Origin: Dehalococcoidia bacterium
Lineage (GTDB): Bacteria; Chloroflexota; Dehalococcoidia; GIF9; UBA5629
Reading direction: 5' to 3'
Length of the DNA: 5,433 bases
Assembly: GCA_030604795.1 (NCBI GenBank)
Contig: JAUVVE010000069.1
Coordinates: 1-5,433, forward strand
Positions 1-5,433 of this stretch are shown one piece after another. Under the pieces are notes generated by a model. It saw only the letters and a list, made by a program, of their open reading frames with translations, was not told the DNA's origin and did not search any database. The position numbers and the translations under genes were made by a program. Position 1 is the stretch's first letter, and the number at the start of each line of letters is the position of its first letter.

Positions 1-502
1 CCACAGCCCGCAAGACCCTACCACCATCCAAGGGGAATCCGGGTATGAGATTGAATATGGCCATCAGTCCGTTGATGTAGGCCAGCCATTGAGCCACGGT
101 AGCCAACGGGTCACTCAACAGGAAGGACGTTCCAAGGAAGATGCTGGATATGGCTACGCTGGTCAAAGGACCTACTATGGCCACTAGGATTTCAGTACTC
201 GGGCGGCTTGCTTCTTTGGCTATCTGGGATACACCGCCAAAAACAAACAGGGTGATACCTTTCACGGGCATGCCGTTCTTGACGGCGACAAGGCTGTGAG
301 CTAGCTCATGGGCAGTTATGGAGACAAAAACGAGGAGGCTGGCAGCTACTCCAAGGACTATCCGGTGCCAAAGAATGTAGGGCCCTGGCATTGGCAGATA
401 AGCTACTAACCAGGCTGTTATTAGGACGAAGACGAAGAACCAGGTATAGTGCAGCCGTAGCGGGATGCCAAGAACCCTACCAAGGGTGAAACTGCTCTTC
501 AT
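1..502 (-). CDS. Site-2-protease-like M50 zinc metalloprotease, membrane protein (3' end outside window)
   Basis: The frame runs open from an ATG at 502 to the window edge, giving 167 visible residues. It encodes an intramembrane zinc protease of the S2P/M50 family, which cuts membrane-bound substrates within or near the bilayer. The zinc motif HELAH is at residues 65-69, with Glu66 as the expected catalytic base. The second family signature, NLIPGFPLDGGR, starts at residue 151 and supplies the third zinc ligand, Asp159. An FGG motif lies at 88-90. Hydrophobic stretches at about 21-37, 48-63, 104-128 and 136-155 fit a polytopic membrane protein. The start is supported by a GAGGG Shine-Dalgarno seven bases upstream, which overlaps the stop codon of the preceding reading frame. 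Many relatives carry C-terminal CBS domains; whether this one does lies outside the window. Its substrate cannot be told from the sequence, and the neighbours do not suggest one. The family call is firm. Confidence 0.93.
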   Translation of the reverse strand, partial: MKSSFTLGRVLGIPLRLHYTWFFVFVLITAWLVAYLPMPGPYILWHRIVLGVAASLLVFVSITAHELAHSLVAVKNGMPVKGITLFVFGGVSQIAKEASRPSTEILVAIVGPLTSVAISSIFLGTSFLLSDPLATVAQWLAYINGLMAIFNLIPGFPLDGGRVLRAV

Positions 503-512
503 TGTTGGTCCC

Positions 513-725
513 TCATGACATGACGTAACCGACAAGCTTATAGGCTAGTTTGGCCGCCAGGAAAGCGCAGGAAGCCGGTCCCTCACGGGTGCGGCTGTGC
601 CATTCAGTGGTGCTATCATAGGGCACTGCCAGTACTGCGACTTTGGCTGTTTCCAGATCGGAGTAGGGGGACGTAAGGCCAGCGAAGTTTCGCGGTACGG
701 AAAGAAATTCTTCTACATTCTTCAT
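513..725 (-). pseudogene. speB: Agmatinase (ureohydrolase) remnant with the catalytic core missing
   Basis: This is a 70-codon open frame from ATG at 725 to TGA at 513. Residues 1 to about 50 match the start of agmatinases, including the segment AKVAVLAVPYDSTTEWHS and the TREGP motif. The last 18 or so residues (AFLAAKLAYKLVGY region) resemble the final helix of the same family. Agmatinases are usually about 280-320 residues, so roughly 220 are missing. These include every manganese-binding motif (GGDHS, DAHxD, SxDxDxxDP type). The product therefore cannot hydrolyse agmatine to putrescine and urea. Within the kept part, the usual SGTREGP reads SRTREGP, a further sign of decay. The gene starts three bases after speD and ends ten bases before the protease, so it keeps its operon place. 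The best reading is an internal deletion that preserved the frame. An assembly collapse, or a small peptide kept for another reason, is not excluded. Confidence 0.75.
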
Positions 726-728
726 GCT

Positions 729-1124
729 TCATACGAGGTCGAGCTGAGGTGTTTCACTGACTTCGGCCAGGTGTGCCGGGTCCCAGTCCCTGTTGATGAG
801 CCGACTTGTGAACCTGGTTAGCTGAAACCTGTCCCGGAAGTCCTTAATCACTTGCTCGGCATTGAAATCCTTGCACGAAAAAACGTCGATATTAACATAG
901 CACCGTTCAACGAAGGTATGGATGCTGATATGACTCTCAGCGATAAAGACCAACCCGGACACTCCCCAATCTTCGGGTTTGGAGCCAACATATCTGAAGA
1001 CAAAAGGAACCGAAATCTTGGTCATCCCAATCTGGGCAGGGTAAGAATCTAGGAGATGCCTGATGTATTCCTCATCCTGCATTAGTTGCGGGTTGCTTCC
1101 ATAGCCATCAATAATAAGGTGCAT
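729..1124 (-). CDS. speD: S-adenosylmethionine decarboxylase proenzyme, prokaryotic class 1 (SpeD)
   Basis: The 131-residue protein has the length of the small bacterial pyruvoyl-dependent AdoMet decarboxylases (Thermotoga maritima type). These make decarboxylated SAM, the aminopropyl donor for spermidine synthesis. The self-cleavage site is clear: GVSGLVFIAESHISIHT covers residues 54-70, with Glu63/Ser64 as the processing bond. Ser64 becomes the pyruvoyl group, His69 is the processing residue and Cys84 (in VFSC) is the catalytic acid. These align at a constant offset of one with Ser63, His68 and Cys83 of the Thermotoga enzyme, so the enzyme looks intact. The start is ATG at 1124, with AGGAGG at 1134-1129 only four bases upstream and overlapping the cinA stop codon. 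The next frame, the agmatinase remnant, begins three bases downstream. No spermidine synthase (speE) is visible, so the partner enzyme must be encoded elsewhere. Confidence 0.93.
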   Translation of the reverse strand: MHLIIDGYGSNPQLMQDEEYIRHLLDSYPAQIGMTKISVPFVFRYVGSKPEDWGVSGLVFIAESHISIHTFVERCYVNIDVFSCKDFNAEQVIKDFRDRFQLTRFTSRLINRDWDPAHLAEVSETPQLDLV

Positions 1125-1128
1125 AATT

Positions 1129-1135
1129 CCTCCTA
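1129..1135 (-). promoter_or_regulatory. speD Shine-Dalgarno fused to the cinA stop codon
   Basis: Read on the minus strand, the seven bases TAGGAGG contain both the cinA stop (TAG) and a full AGGAGG ribosome binding site, four bases before the speD ATG. The overlap suggests that ribosomes ending on cinA help start speD (translational coupling). The spacing is a little short, but this is the strongest Shine-Dalgarno in the window. Confidence 0.75.
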
Positions 1136-2356
1136 GAGCAGAATTCTTCTTAGTTCGAAAAGGGCTGAAGTAACTGCCCTTTGCTTGACTTGGAGGCGAT
1201 TGCCAGGGTAGTTTCTGGCGAAGCTTTGCCTACGTTGGCCGTCGTCGATACCAACGAATATGGTGCCAATCGGTTTGCCTTCTACCTCTGTTGGTCCTGT
1301 AGCCGCGGTGAGGCCTAAGCCTATAGCTGCCCCTAGCTTCTCTCGAGCCGCTGTTGCCATAGCCTCGGCTATCTCAGCGCTAATAGTGCCGTGCCGAGAG
1401 ATAAGCTGGGCGTCAAGTCCAAAACCTGCCCTAGTCTCATCGCTGTAGGCAACCAAGCCTCCTTTGAAATAGCTTGAACTTCCCGCGACGTTGGTAATGA
1501 TGTTGGCCAGAAGACCGCCGGTGTAGGACTCCATACTGGCCAGAGTCAGCCCCTTCGCCGTAAGTGAAGCTCCGACAATGCTCTCGAGCGTGTCGAAATC
1601 TGCGCCCCAGATATGGTCATCTAGAATTGCTCGAATGTCAACTTCCCGCTGAGCAATCAGTCGCTGGGCTTCCTTGGTGGTCTGGGCCTTGGACGTGATG
1701 CGTAGGTGAATGCCATCGACTTTGGCATAGGTGGCTAGCGTCGGATTTGCGGCTGAAAGAAATGGGCTCACTGACTCGTCCACTCTAGCTTCAGTCAAGC
1801 CGAAAGTCTTCAGTGTTTTGGAAAGAATAACGGTGCCTCCCATTCTTTGCTGCAACTTGGGCAGCAACTCGTTGGCCCACATTAATTGCATTTCGCGCGG
1901 TGGCCCCGGCATAGTGATTAGTATTCGATTATCCCGCTCTATCCACCAGCCGGGGGCCGTGCCTCGAGGATTAGGGATTATCTGAGCCGAAGGAATGACT
2001 CCTGCTTGCTTAATGTTGCTTCGTGGCATGTCTATCTTGTAATGCTTGAATAAGTCCTCGAATTTCTTGACCAGATCGGGATCAATCGTGATTTCCTCAT
2101 GGAACAGCTCGGCAATAGCCTCGCGAGTTATATCATCCTGAGTAGGGCCCAAACCGCCGGTAGCAATAATCACGTCTGATCTTTGCCATGCTTGTTGCAG
2201 GGTGCCGACCAGCCTCTGCTGATTGTCACCGACTGTAGATATGAAGTGAAGGTCGATCCCGAGTGAGGGTAATTGGCTGGCAAGGTAGGCGGAGTTTGTG
2301 TCGGCTATTTCTCCCAAGAGAAGCTCAGTGCCAATAGAGATTATCTCTGCCTTCAT
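1133..2356 (-). CDS. cinA: CinA-family protein: MoCF-like N-terminal domain plus PncC-type NMN amidohydrolase domain
   Basis: With the ATG at 2356 the protein has 407 residues, the normal size for full-length CinA. Residues 1 to about 165 form the MoCF/molybdopterin-binding-like domain (start MKAEIISIGTELLLGE, GGLGPTQDD at 67-75, MPGPPREM at 149-156), which in some CinA proteins is an ADP-ribose pyrophosphatase. A linking domain follows to about 245. The rest is the PncC-type domain, which deamidates nicotinamide mononucleotide in pyridine nucleotide salvage. In that domain the nucleophile Ser277 (MESYTGG) and Tyr304 (VAYSD) are kept. The Lys expected shortly after is Arg309, the usual Cys after the Ser is Tyr, and the GIAGP-type loop reads AATGP. 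Activity of this domain is therefore doubtful. A TTG at 2368 would add four residues (MRRR), but neither start has a good Shine-Dalgarno. I chose the ATG because it begins exactly at the conserved MKAEIISIG. It starts 21 bases after thiC. Confidence 0.92.
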   Translation of the reverse strand: MKAEIISIGTELLLGEIADTNSAYLASQLPSLGIDLHFISTVGDNQQRLVGTLQQAWQRSDVIIATGGLGPTQDDITREAIAELFHEEITIDPDLVKKFEDLFKHYKIDMPRSNIKQAGVIPSAQIIPNPRGTAPGWWIERDNRILITMPGPPREMQLMWANELLPKLQQRMGGTVILSKTLKTFGLTEARVDESVSPFLSAANPTLATYAKVDGIHLRITSKAQTTKEAQRLIAQREVDIRAILDDHIWGADFDTLESIVGASLTAKGLTLASMESYTGGLLANIITNVAGSSSYFKGGLVAYSDETRAGFGLDAQLISRHGTISAEIAEAMATAAREKLGAAIGLGLTAATGPTEVEGKPIGTIFVGIDDGQRRQSFARNYPGNRLQVKQRAVTSALFELRRILL

Positions 2357-2377
2357 CCTGCGCCGCAATCATTAGAA

Positions 2378-3673
2378 TTAACATCTGATAGTTGAAACTC
2401 CGAGATACTTCTCCACCAATGCCATAGCGCAGTAATCACCGCACATACTGCACGCTGGCCCGGTGGTAGCATACTTGCTGTGAACCAATCGAACCTTTTC
2501 CGGGTCCAGGGATAATTGAGCTTGGGACTCCCAATCAAGGTTCTTTCTGGCAACAGCCATTCTTCTGTCCCACTCGGCTGCCCTGTTTGTGCCTCTCGCG
2601 ATATCGGCGGCGTGAGCGGCTATGCGCGAAGCGATTACTCCTACCTTCACATCCTCGGCATCGGGAAGTGATAGGTGTTCCGCCGGAGTCACATAGCACA
2701 GGAAGTCAGCTCCTGACGCAGCTGCGATAGCCCCGCCAATGGCGGCAGTGATGTGGTCGTAGCCGGCAGCGATGTCAGTTACCAACGGACCGAGAACGTA
2801 AAACGGCGCGCCGCGACAAAGGCTCTTCTCTAGTTGGATGTTGGTTGTAATCTGGTCTAGCGGAACGTGTCCTGGGCCTTCTACCATCGCTTGAACGCCG
2901 GCTTCCCTAGCTCGGTCCACTAGCTCACCCAGGATGATGAGCTCTTCCACTTGAGCTCGGTCGGTGGCATCAGCCAGGCTCCCTGGACGCATACCGTCGC
3001 CCAAGCTCAGGGTAACGTCAAATTGACGGGCTACATCCAGCAGGCGGTCATAGTATTGGTAGAGGGGGTTCTCCTGCCCATTGTGCAACATCCAAGCAAT
3101 AAGAAAAGCGCCACCTCGGGAGACGATATCGGTCACCCTTTGCTGGCGTTTCAGTCGGGCGATTGCTGCTTCCGTGACACCACAATGCACGGTCATAAAA
3201 TCAACGCCCTCTTTGGCCTGCTGCTCAATCACGGCGAAGAGCTCATCAATACTCATGTTCACTATTGCTCCGTGTTGCTCAATCGCCTCGATACCGGCTT
3301 GATATATCGGCACGGTACCCACGGGCAATGTGCTAGCCGTGATGATTGCCCGGCGGATGGCGGAAATGTCGCCTCCTGTGCTCAAATCCATAACCGCATG
3401 AGCACCGAATTGAGCAGCTACGCGCAGCTTCTCCAATTCGCTATCTCTGGTGCCATAGTCAGACGAGGTGCCGATGTTGGCGTTGACCTTGACACTCAAT
3501 CCCTTGCCTATGCCGCAGGGAACTAGGTTAGGATGATTGGTATTGGCCGGGATTACGATGTTACCCTCAGATGTATACTGCTGGATAGTCTCCTCGCTCA
3601 CACCTTCGTGTTGAGCCACATGCTTCATCTGAGGTGATGGAATACCTTGCTTTGCCAGTTCTAATTGGGTCAT
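2378..3673 (-). CDS. thiC: Phosphomethylpyrimidine synthase ThiC (HMP-P synthase, radical SAM)
   Basis: ThiC converts aminoimidazole ribotide, an intermediate of purine synthesis, to hydroxymethylpyrimidine phosphate, the pyrimidine half of thiamin, using a [4Fe-4S] cluster and SAM. From ATG 3673 the protein has 431 residues, the size of the short form without the long N-terminal extension of the E. coli type. Family signatures include the MDLSTGGD segment, TVHCGVT, SRGGAF, LSLGDGMRPG, MVEGPGHVPLDQI, FYVLGPLVTDIAAGYDHI and CYVTPAEHL. The C-terminal cluster motif is CSMCGDYC (Cys408, Cys411, Cys415), so its spacing is CX2CX3C, not the CX2CX4C of the best-studied enzymes. I believe the shorter spacing is common in short ThiC proteins. 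The ATG has GGAG eight bases upstream. A TTG at 3700 is in frame but lies inside the terminator stem, so I rejected it. A TPP riboswitch precedes the gene, which supports both function and feedback control. Confidence 0.97.
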   Translation of the reverse strand: MTQLELAKQGIPSPQMKHVAQHEGVSEETIQQYTSEGNIVIPANTNHPNLVPCGIGKGLSVKVNANIGTSSDYGTRDSELEKLRVAAQFGAHAVMDLSTGGDISAIRRAIITASTLPVGTVPIYQAGIEAIEQHGAIVNMSIDELFAVIEQQAKEGVDFMTVHCGVTEAAIARLKRQQRVTDIVSRGGAFLIAWMLHNGQENPLYQYYDRLLDVARQFDVTLSLGDGMRPGSLADATDRAQVEELIILGELVDRAREAGVQAMVEGPGHVPLDQITTNIQLEKSLCRGAPFYVLGPLVTDIAAGYDHITAAIGGAIAAASGADFLCYVTPAEHLSLPDAEDVKVGVIASRIAAHAADIARGTNRAAEWDRRMAVARKNLDWESQAQLSLDPEKVRLVHSKYATTGPACSMCGDYCAMALVEKYLGVSTIRC

Positions 3674-3680
3674 TTCTCTT

Positions 3681-3685
3681 TCTCC
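3681..3685 (-). promoter_or_regulatory. thiC Shine-Dalgarno site
   Basis: GGAGA on the minus strand lies about eight bases before the ATG at 3673 and directly after the U tract of the attenuator. It decides the thiC start in favour of this ATG over the in-frame TTG at 3700. The site is outside the terminator stem, so control by ribosome site masking looks less likely than control by termination. Confidence 0.7.
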
Positions 3686-3733
3686 AAAACAAAAAACCAA
3701 GAGCTTTAGTATACACCACCAGACCCTTGGTTT
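3686..3733 (-). terminator. Intrinsic terminator (attenuator) between TPP aptamer and thiC
   Basis: On the minus strand AAACCAAGGG (3733-3724) can pair with CTCTTGGTTT (3703-3694). This gives a ten-base stem with one G-U pair and a loop of about 20 bases. A run TTTTTTGTTTT (3696-3686) follows, overlapping the base of the stem. This is the form of a Rho-independent terminator, and it sits between the riboswitch and the thiC ribosome binding site. The long loop makes it less ideal than a textbook example. Its 5' arm is also complementary to a segment of the aptamer (3780-3773), which gives a natural way to switch it off. Confidence 0.72.
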
Positions 3734-3737
3734 GATA

Positions 3738-3835
3738 CCGCTTCCCTACGCTTGAATTACCAAGGTCAGGTGCCAAGGGTTCTCCACCATAGCGGAGTCT
3801 CAGCCTTCAATCTTGATTCTGAGCACCCCTAGCGG
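3738..3835 (-). ncRNA. TPP riboswitch aptamer (thi box)
   Basis: The minus-strand sequence carries the thi-box elements in order. Closing stem P1 is CCGCT (3835-3831) with AGCGG (3742-3738), a perfect five-base match. Inside it are GGGGTGC (3830-3824), the pyrimidine-binding core GGCTGAGAC (3805-3797), AACCCTTGGCACCTGA (about 3781-3766), and the GGTAATTCAAGCGTAGGGAAG segment ending at P1, which corresponds to the pyrophosphate-binding arm. Thiamin pyrophosphate binding would fold this RNA. Because thiC follows, the expected effect is repression when TPP is plentiful. The length of about 98 bases is normal. The variable P3 arm is short. Confidence is high because the conserved blocks match closely and the downstream gene fits. 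Confidence 0.95.
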
Positions 3836-3873
3836 CTAACTAAAACGTCTATCAACTCTTAACGTACTATATC

Positions 3874-3903
3874 AATATATCATATGTTGCCCCTAACCAA
3901 CAA
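3874..3903 (-). promoter_or_regulatory. Candidate sigma-70-type promoter for the thiC operon
   Basis: In the AT-rich stretch upstream of the riboswitch, TTGTTG (3903-3898) and TATATT (3879-3874) on the minus strand are separated by 18 bases. The -10 matches five of six consensus bases, but the -35 matches only the leading TTG. Transcription would begin near 3867, about 30 bases before the aptamer. A second, weaker pair is TTGATA (3875-3870) with ATAGAC (3852-3847). A promoter must lie between the upstream gene and the riboswitch for the switch to work alone, unless transcription reads through from upstream. The exact position is uncertain. Confidence 0.4.
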
Positions 3904-3928
3904 GTAGAGCTGGTAGAGGCAGCGCTCC

Positions 3929-5433
3929 TTAAGGCTTCGGCCCGCTTGCCCGCCAAGTCAGTATTATCGATGCCAGCACAATAGCTACAAAGACCACCGG
4001 AATAGCCAACGATAGAAAGAGAACTTGAGTAGACGTCGGGACTACTTCAAATTGTCGGATCTGAGACCATTCACTCTCATTGCCCACCTCGTCCGTGGCT
4101 TGTATCCTCCAACTGTAGCTGCCCGGGATTAAGACATCCTCTTCGGCCAATGTATACCCTGAGTGGGCCAAACTCCCTCTCACCAGAACTGGTGAGGAGA
4201 AATTGCCTCCGGCAGCAATTTGAAAAACATAACTCACATCGTCGGAGTCCGCAGTATCTGACCAATCAAAAGTAGCCATCGACGACTTGACAATCTGGCG
4301 CTGGCCACCCCTCGGGAAGCTGACAATTCCGGCCAGGTATCTAGCAGCCCCGAGCATCACGCCACCGACTGAGCCGAACATCTCTAACTTCACCTCTTGT
4401 CCGGGCAATAGTAGTTCTGGCGGTGCTGGTGGGGTCTTCTCAGTAGTGAAGCTAGCTCGCTCGGAATTGTCATGACGACCCAAAGCAGTTATTGCATGCT
4501 CTTCGCCCTTGCTTCGTGGAACTTCAAACGTGGTGCTGAAGCTGCCCGAGTTGTCGGCGACAGCTCCCACATCTAGTGTTGCCTCATCAAAAGTGATGGT
4601 CACTGCCGCTTCCTTGGCAAAACCTGTGCCTGTGATGGTTACTGGAGTTCCTCTGCTACCTGAGGTGGGCTGCAGTTCTATCTGAGGGATGACCTCGAAA
4701 TCAGTGTCAGGTACAGTGCCTTTCGGTGTGAAACTACTGCCGTAGACACCGACTCTGTGGTATCCCTGCGTGCTAGGCGGGATTGTCACCGTGGTGCTGA
4801 AGCTACCATCAGTCCCTCCCACTATATTGCATTTGATTATTTCGCCGTCGTAAGTTATGGTAATGCCGTCTTCACCAGTCCGAAAGCCAAACCCATCGAT
4901 TGTAATCTCCGTGCCCACTGGTCCCGAACGGGGTTCCACTTTTGCCGTTGGACCTATGATGAATAGTGCCTCAGGAACTTCAGCAATGTCCGTTGCGTTG
5001 CCGAAAGCGCTGATGAAATGCTCACCCTTGGTCTCGTCTCCAGCGGCAACAGTGGCGCTCCACTTGCCGAACTTATCGGCAGTGATGGGAGACTTGGAGA
5101 CGACATTGCCATCCCATGTTATTGTGATGGCCCCTTCGAAGGCAGCAAAGCCTGTGCCGGTGATTGTAGGCTCTGACCCTTGTCGGCCGACGCGTGGAAA
5201 GACCTTTATGTGGGGAAGGACGGTGAAGGTGAGTGAGGCCGAGCTTCCAGTCCAATGGCTATCGTCCGTAACCTCGATGAGATGCTCACCCTTGCATGCA
5301 CGAGGAATACCCACAGTGTGAGTTAGGTCGCCTGTTTCAGTGACGGGCACGTTTTCAGCTAGTACCTGCTCATCCCAGTATATGGTAGCTACACGGCCGA
5401 CGAAGCCCTGGCCGCTGATTAGTACTGATGTAC
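3929..5433 (-). CDS. Membrane-anchored surface protein with tandem IPT/TIG repeats (5' end outside window)
   Basis: The frame is open from the window edge to TAA at 3929, giving about 500 visible residues. An internal GTG at 5350 is not the true start, because the frame continues upstream with more repeat sequence (TSVLISGQGFVG). Four IPT/TIG Ig-like repeats of about 82-90 residues are visible, the first cut by the edge. The repeats share the pattern S-x-G-T-x-ITI-x-G-x-GF followed by ITITYDG or a variant, then D-x-G-x-FSTT and a GEH or GYH segment. A proline-rich linker (KTPPAPPELLLPG) comes next. Then follows an Ig/FN3-like module (about residues 386-465, ATFDWSDTAD to SYSWRIQATDEVGNESEWS). 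A single membrane helix (about 470-493) and a short basic tail (WRASGPKP) end the protein. This implies an extracellular protein anchored by its C-terminus, perhaps for adhesion or cell-surface binding. The ligand is unknown and I assign no gene name. Confidence 0.88.
   Translation of the reverse strand, partial: TSVLISGQGFVGRVATIYWDEQVLAENVPVTETGDLTHTVGIPRACKGEHLIEVTDDSHWTGSSASLTFTVLPHIKVFPRVGRQGSEPTITGTGFAAFEGAITITWDGNVVSKSPITADKFGKWSATVAAGDETKGEHFISAFGNATDIAEVPEALFIIGPTAKVEPRSGPVGTEITIDGFGFRTGEDGITITYDGEIIKCNIVGGTDGSFSTTVTIPPSTQGYHRVGVYGSSFTPKGTVPDTDFEVIPQIELQPTSGSRGTPVTITGTGFAKEAAVTITFDEATLDVGAVADNSGSFSTTFEVPRSKGEEHAITALGRHDNSERASFTTEKTPPAPPELLLPGQEVKLEMFGSVGGVMLGAARYLAGIVSFPRGGQRQIVKSSMATFDWSDTADSDDVSYVFQIAAGGNFSSPVLVRGSLAHSGYTLAEEDVLIPGSYSWRIQATDEVGNESEWSQIRQFEVVPTSTQVLFLSLAIPVVFVAIVLASIILTWRASGPKP
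4442..5433 (-). repeat. Four tandem IPT/TIG protein repeats within the surface protein
   Basis: Approximate units on the minus strand are 5433-5216 (partial), 5215-4949, 4948-4688 and 4687-4442. They are similar in protein sequence, with recurring G-x-GF and ITxTxDG cores and FSTT-like strands. They have diverged too far to be simple DNA repeats, so recent duplication is unlikely. Boundaries are set by eye from the repeat cores. Confidence 0.75.

Noticed and set aside
2353..2553. A 66-codon minus-strand frame across the thiC/cinA junction
   Set aside because: It overlaps the conserved thiC C-terminus, including the cysteine cluster, in another frame, and shows no family features.
2951..3526. 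A 191-codon open frame on the plus strand
   Set aside because: It lies wholly inside thiC on the opposite strand, whose protein matches its family end to end. The plus-strand product has no recognisable domain.
3674..3700. TTG at 3700 as a longer thiC start
   Set aside because: It falls in the 3' arm of the terminator and adds nine residues that do not look like ThiC; the ATG at 3673 has a good Shine-Dalgarno.
3904..3928. Possible terminator after the surface protein gene
   Set aside because: GGAGCGCTGCCTC can form only a short hairpin and no U tract follows, so read-through into the thiC leader cannot be ruled in or out.
3901..3936. tRNA-like stretch on the plus strand (GAGCTGGTAGAGGCAGCGCTCCTTAAGG)
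   Set aside because: It recalls a D-arm plus TAA anticodon region, but there is no T-arm (GGTTCGA) or acceptor stem, and it runs into the coding end of the surface protein.
4857..5321. A 154-codon open frame on the plus strand
   Set aside because: It is antisense to the IPT repeats and consists of low-complexity Ser/Pro/Val-rich sequence, as expected for a shadow frame.

Overview
The window looks like chromosomal DNA from a bacterium, most likely an uncultured Chloroflexota of the Dehalococcoidia type. That placement is an inference from the flavour of the proteins (short ThiC with a CX2CX3C cysteine cluster, small class 1 SpeD, agmatinase N-terminus, tandem IPT/TIG surface protein) and from moderate GC. 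No rRNA or other marker gene is present to confirm it. Every gene I can support lies on the minus strand, so transcription runs from high to low coordinates.

Layout in the direction of transcription: (1) 5433-3929 holds the 3' part of a large surface protein with tandem IPT/TIG repeats, an Ig/FN3-like module and a C-terminal membrane anchor; its start lies beyond the window. (2) 3928-3674 is a 255-base intergenic leader. It carries a plausible promoter, a clear TPP (thi-box) riboswitch aptamer at 3835-3738, and an intrinsic terminator hairpin with a U tract at 3733-3686. An 8-base aptamer segment is exactly complementary to the 5' arm of the terminator, which suggests transcription attenuation. 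(3) thiC (3673-2378), cinA (2356-1133), speD (1124-729), a 70-codon agmatinase remnant (725-513) and a site-2-protease-like M50 metalloprotease (502 to beyond base 1) follow with gaps of 3 to 21 bases, as in a single operon.

thiC makes the pyrimidine half of thiamin, so control by TPP fits the first gene. If transcription continues, the same switch would also set expression of a CinA/PncC-type protein, S-adenosylmethionine decarboxylase and an intramembrane protease. Stop codons overlap the next Shine-Dalgarno at cinA/speD and speB'/protease, which suggests translational coupling.

The main points for a second look are: the agmatinase gene, which seems to have lost its whole catalytic core while keeping its two ends in one open frame; the TPP aptamer/terminator switch; and the CinA C-terminal domain, in which the expected catalytic Lys is Arg. 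I see no mobile element, CRISPR array, tRNA or rRNA, and no convincing wholly new system.
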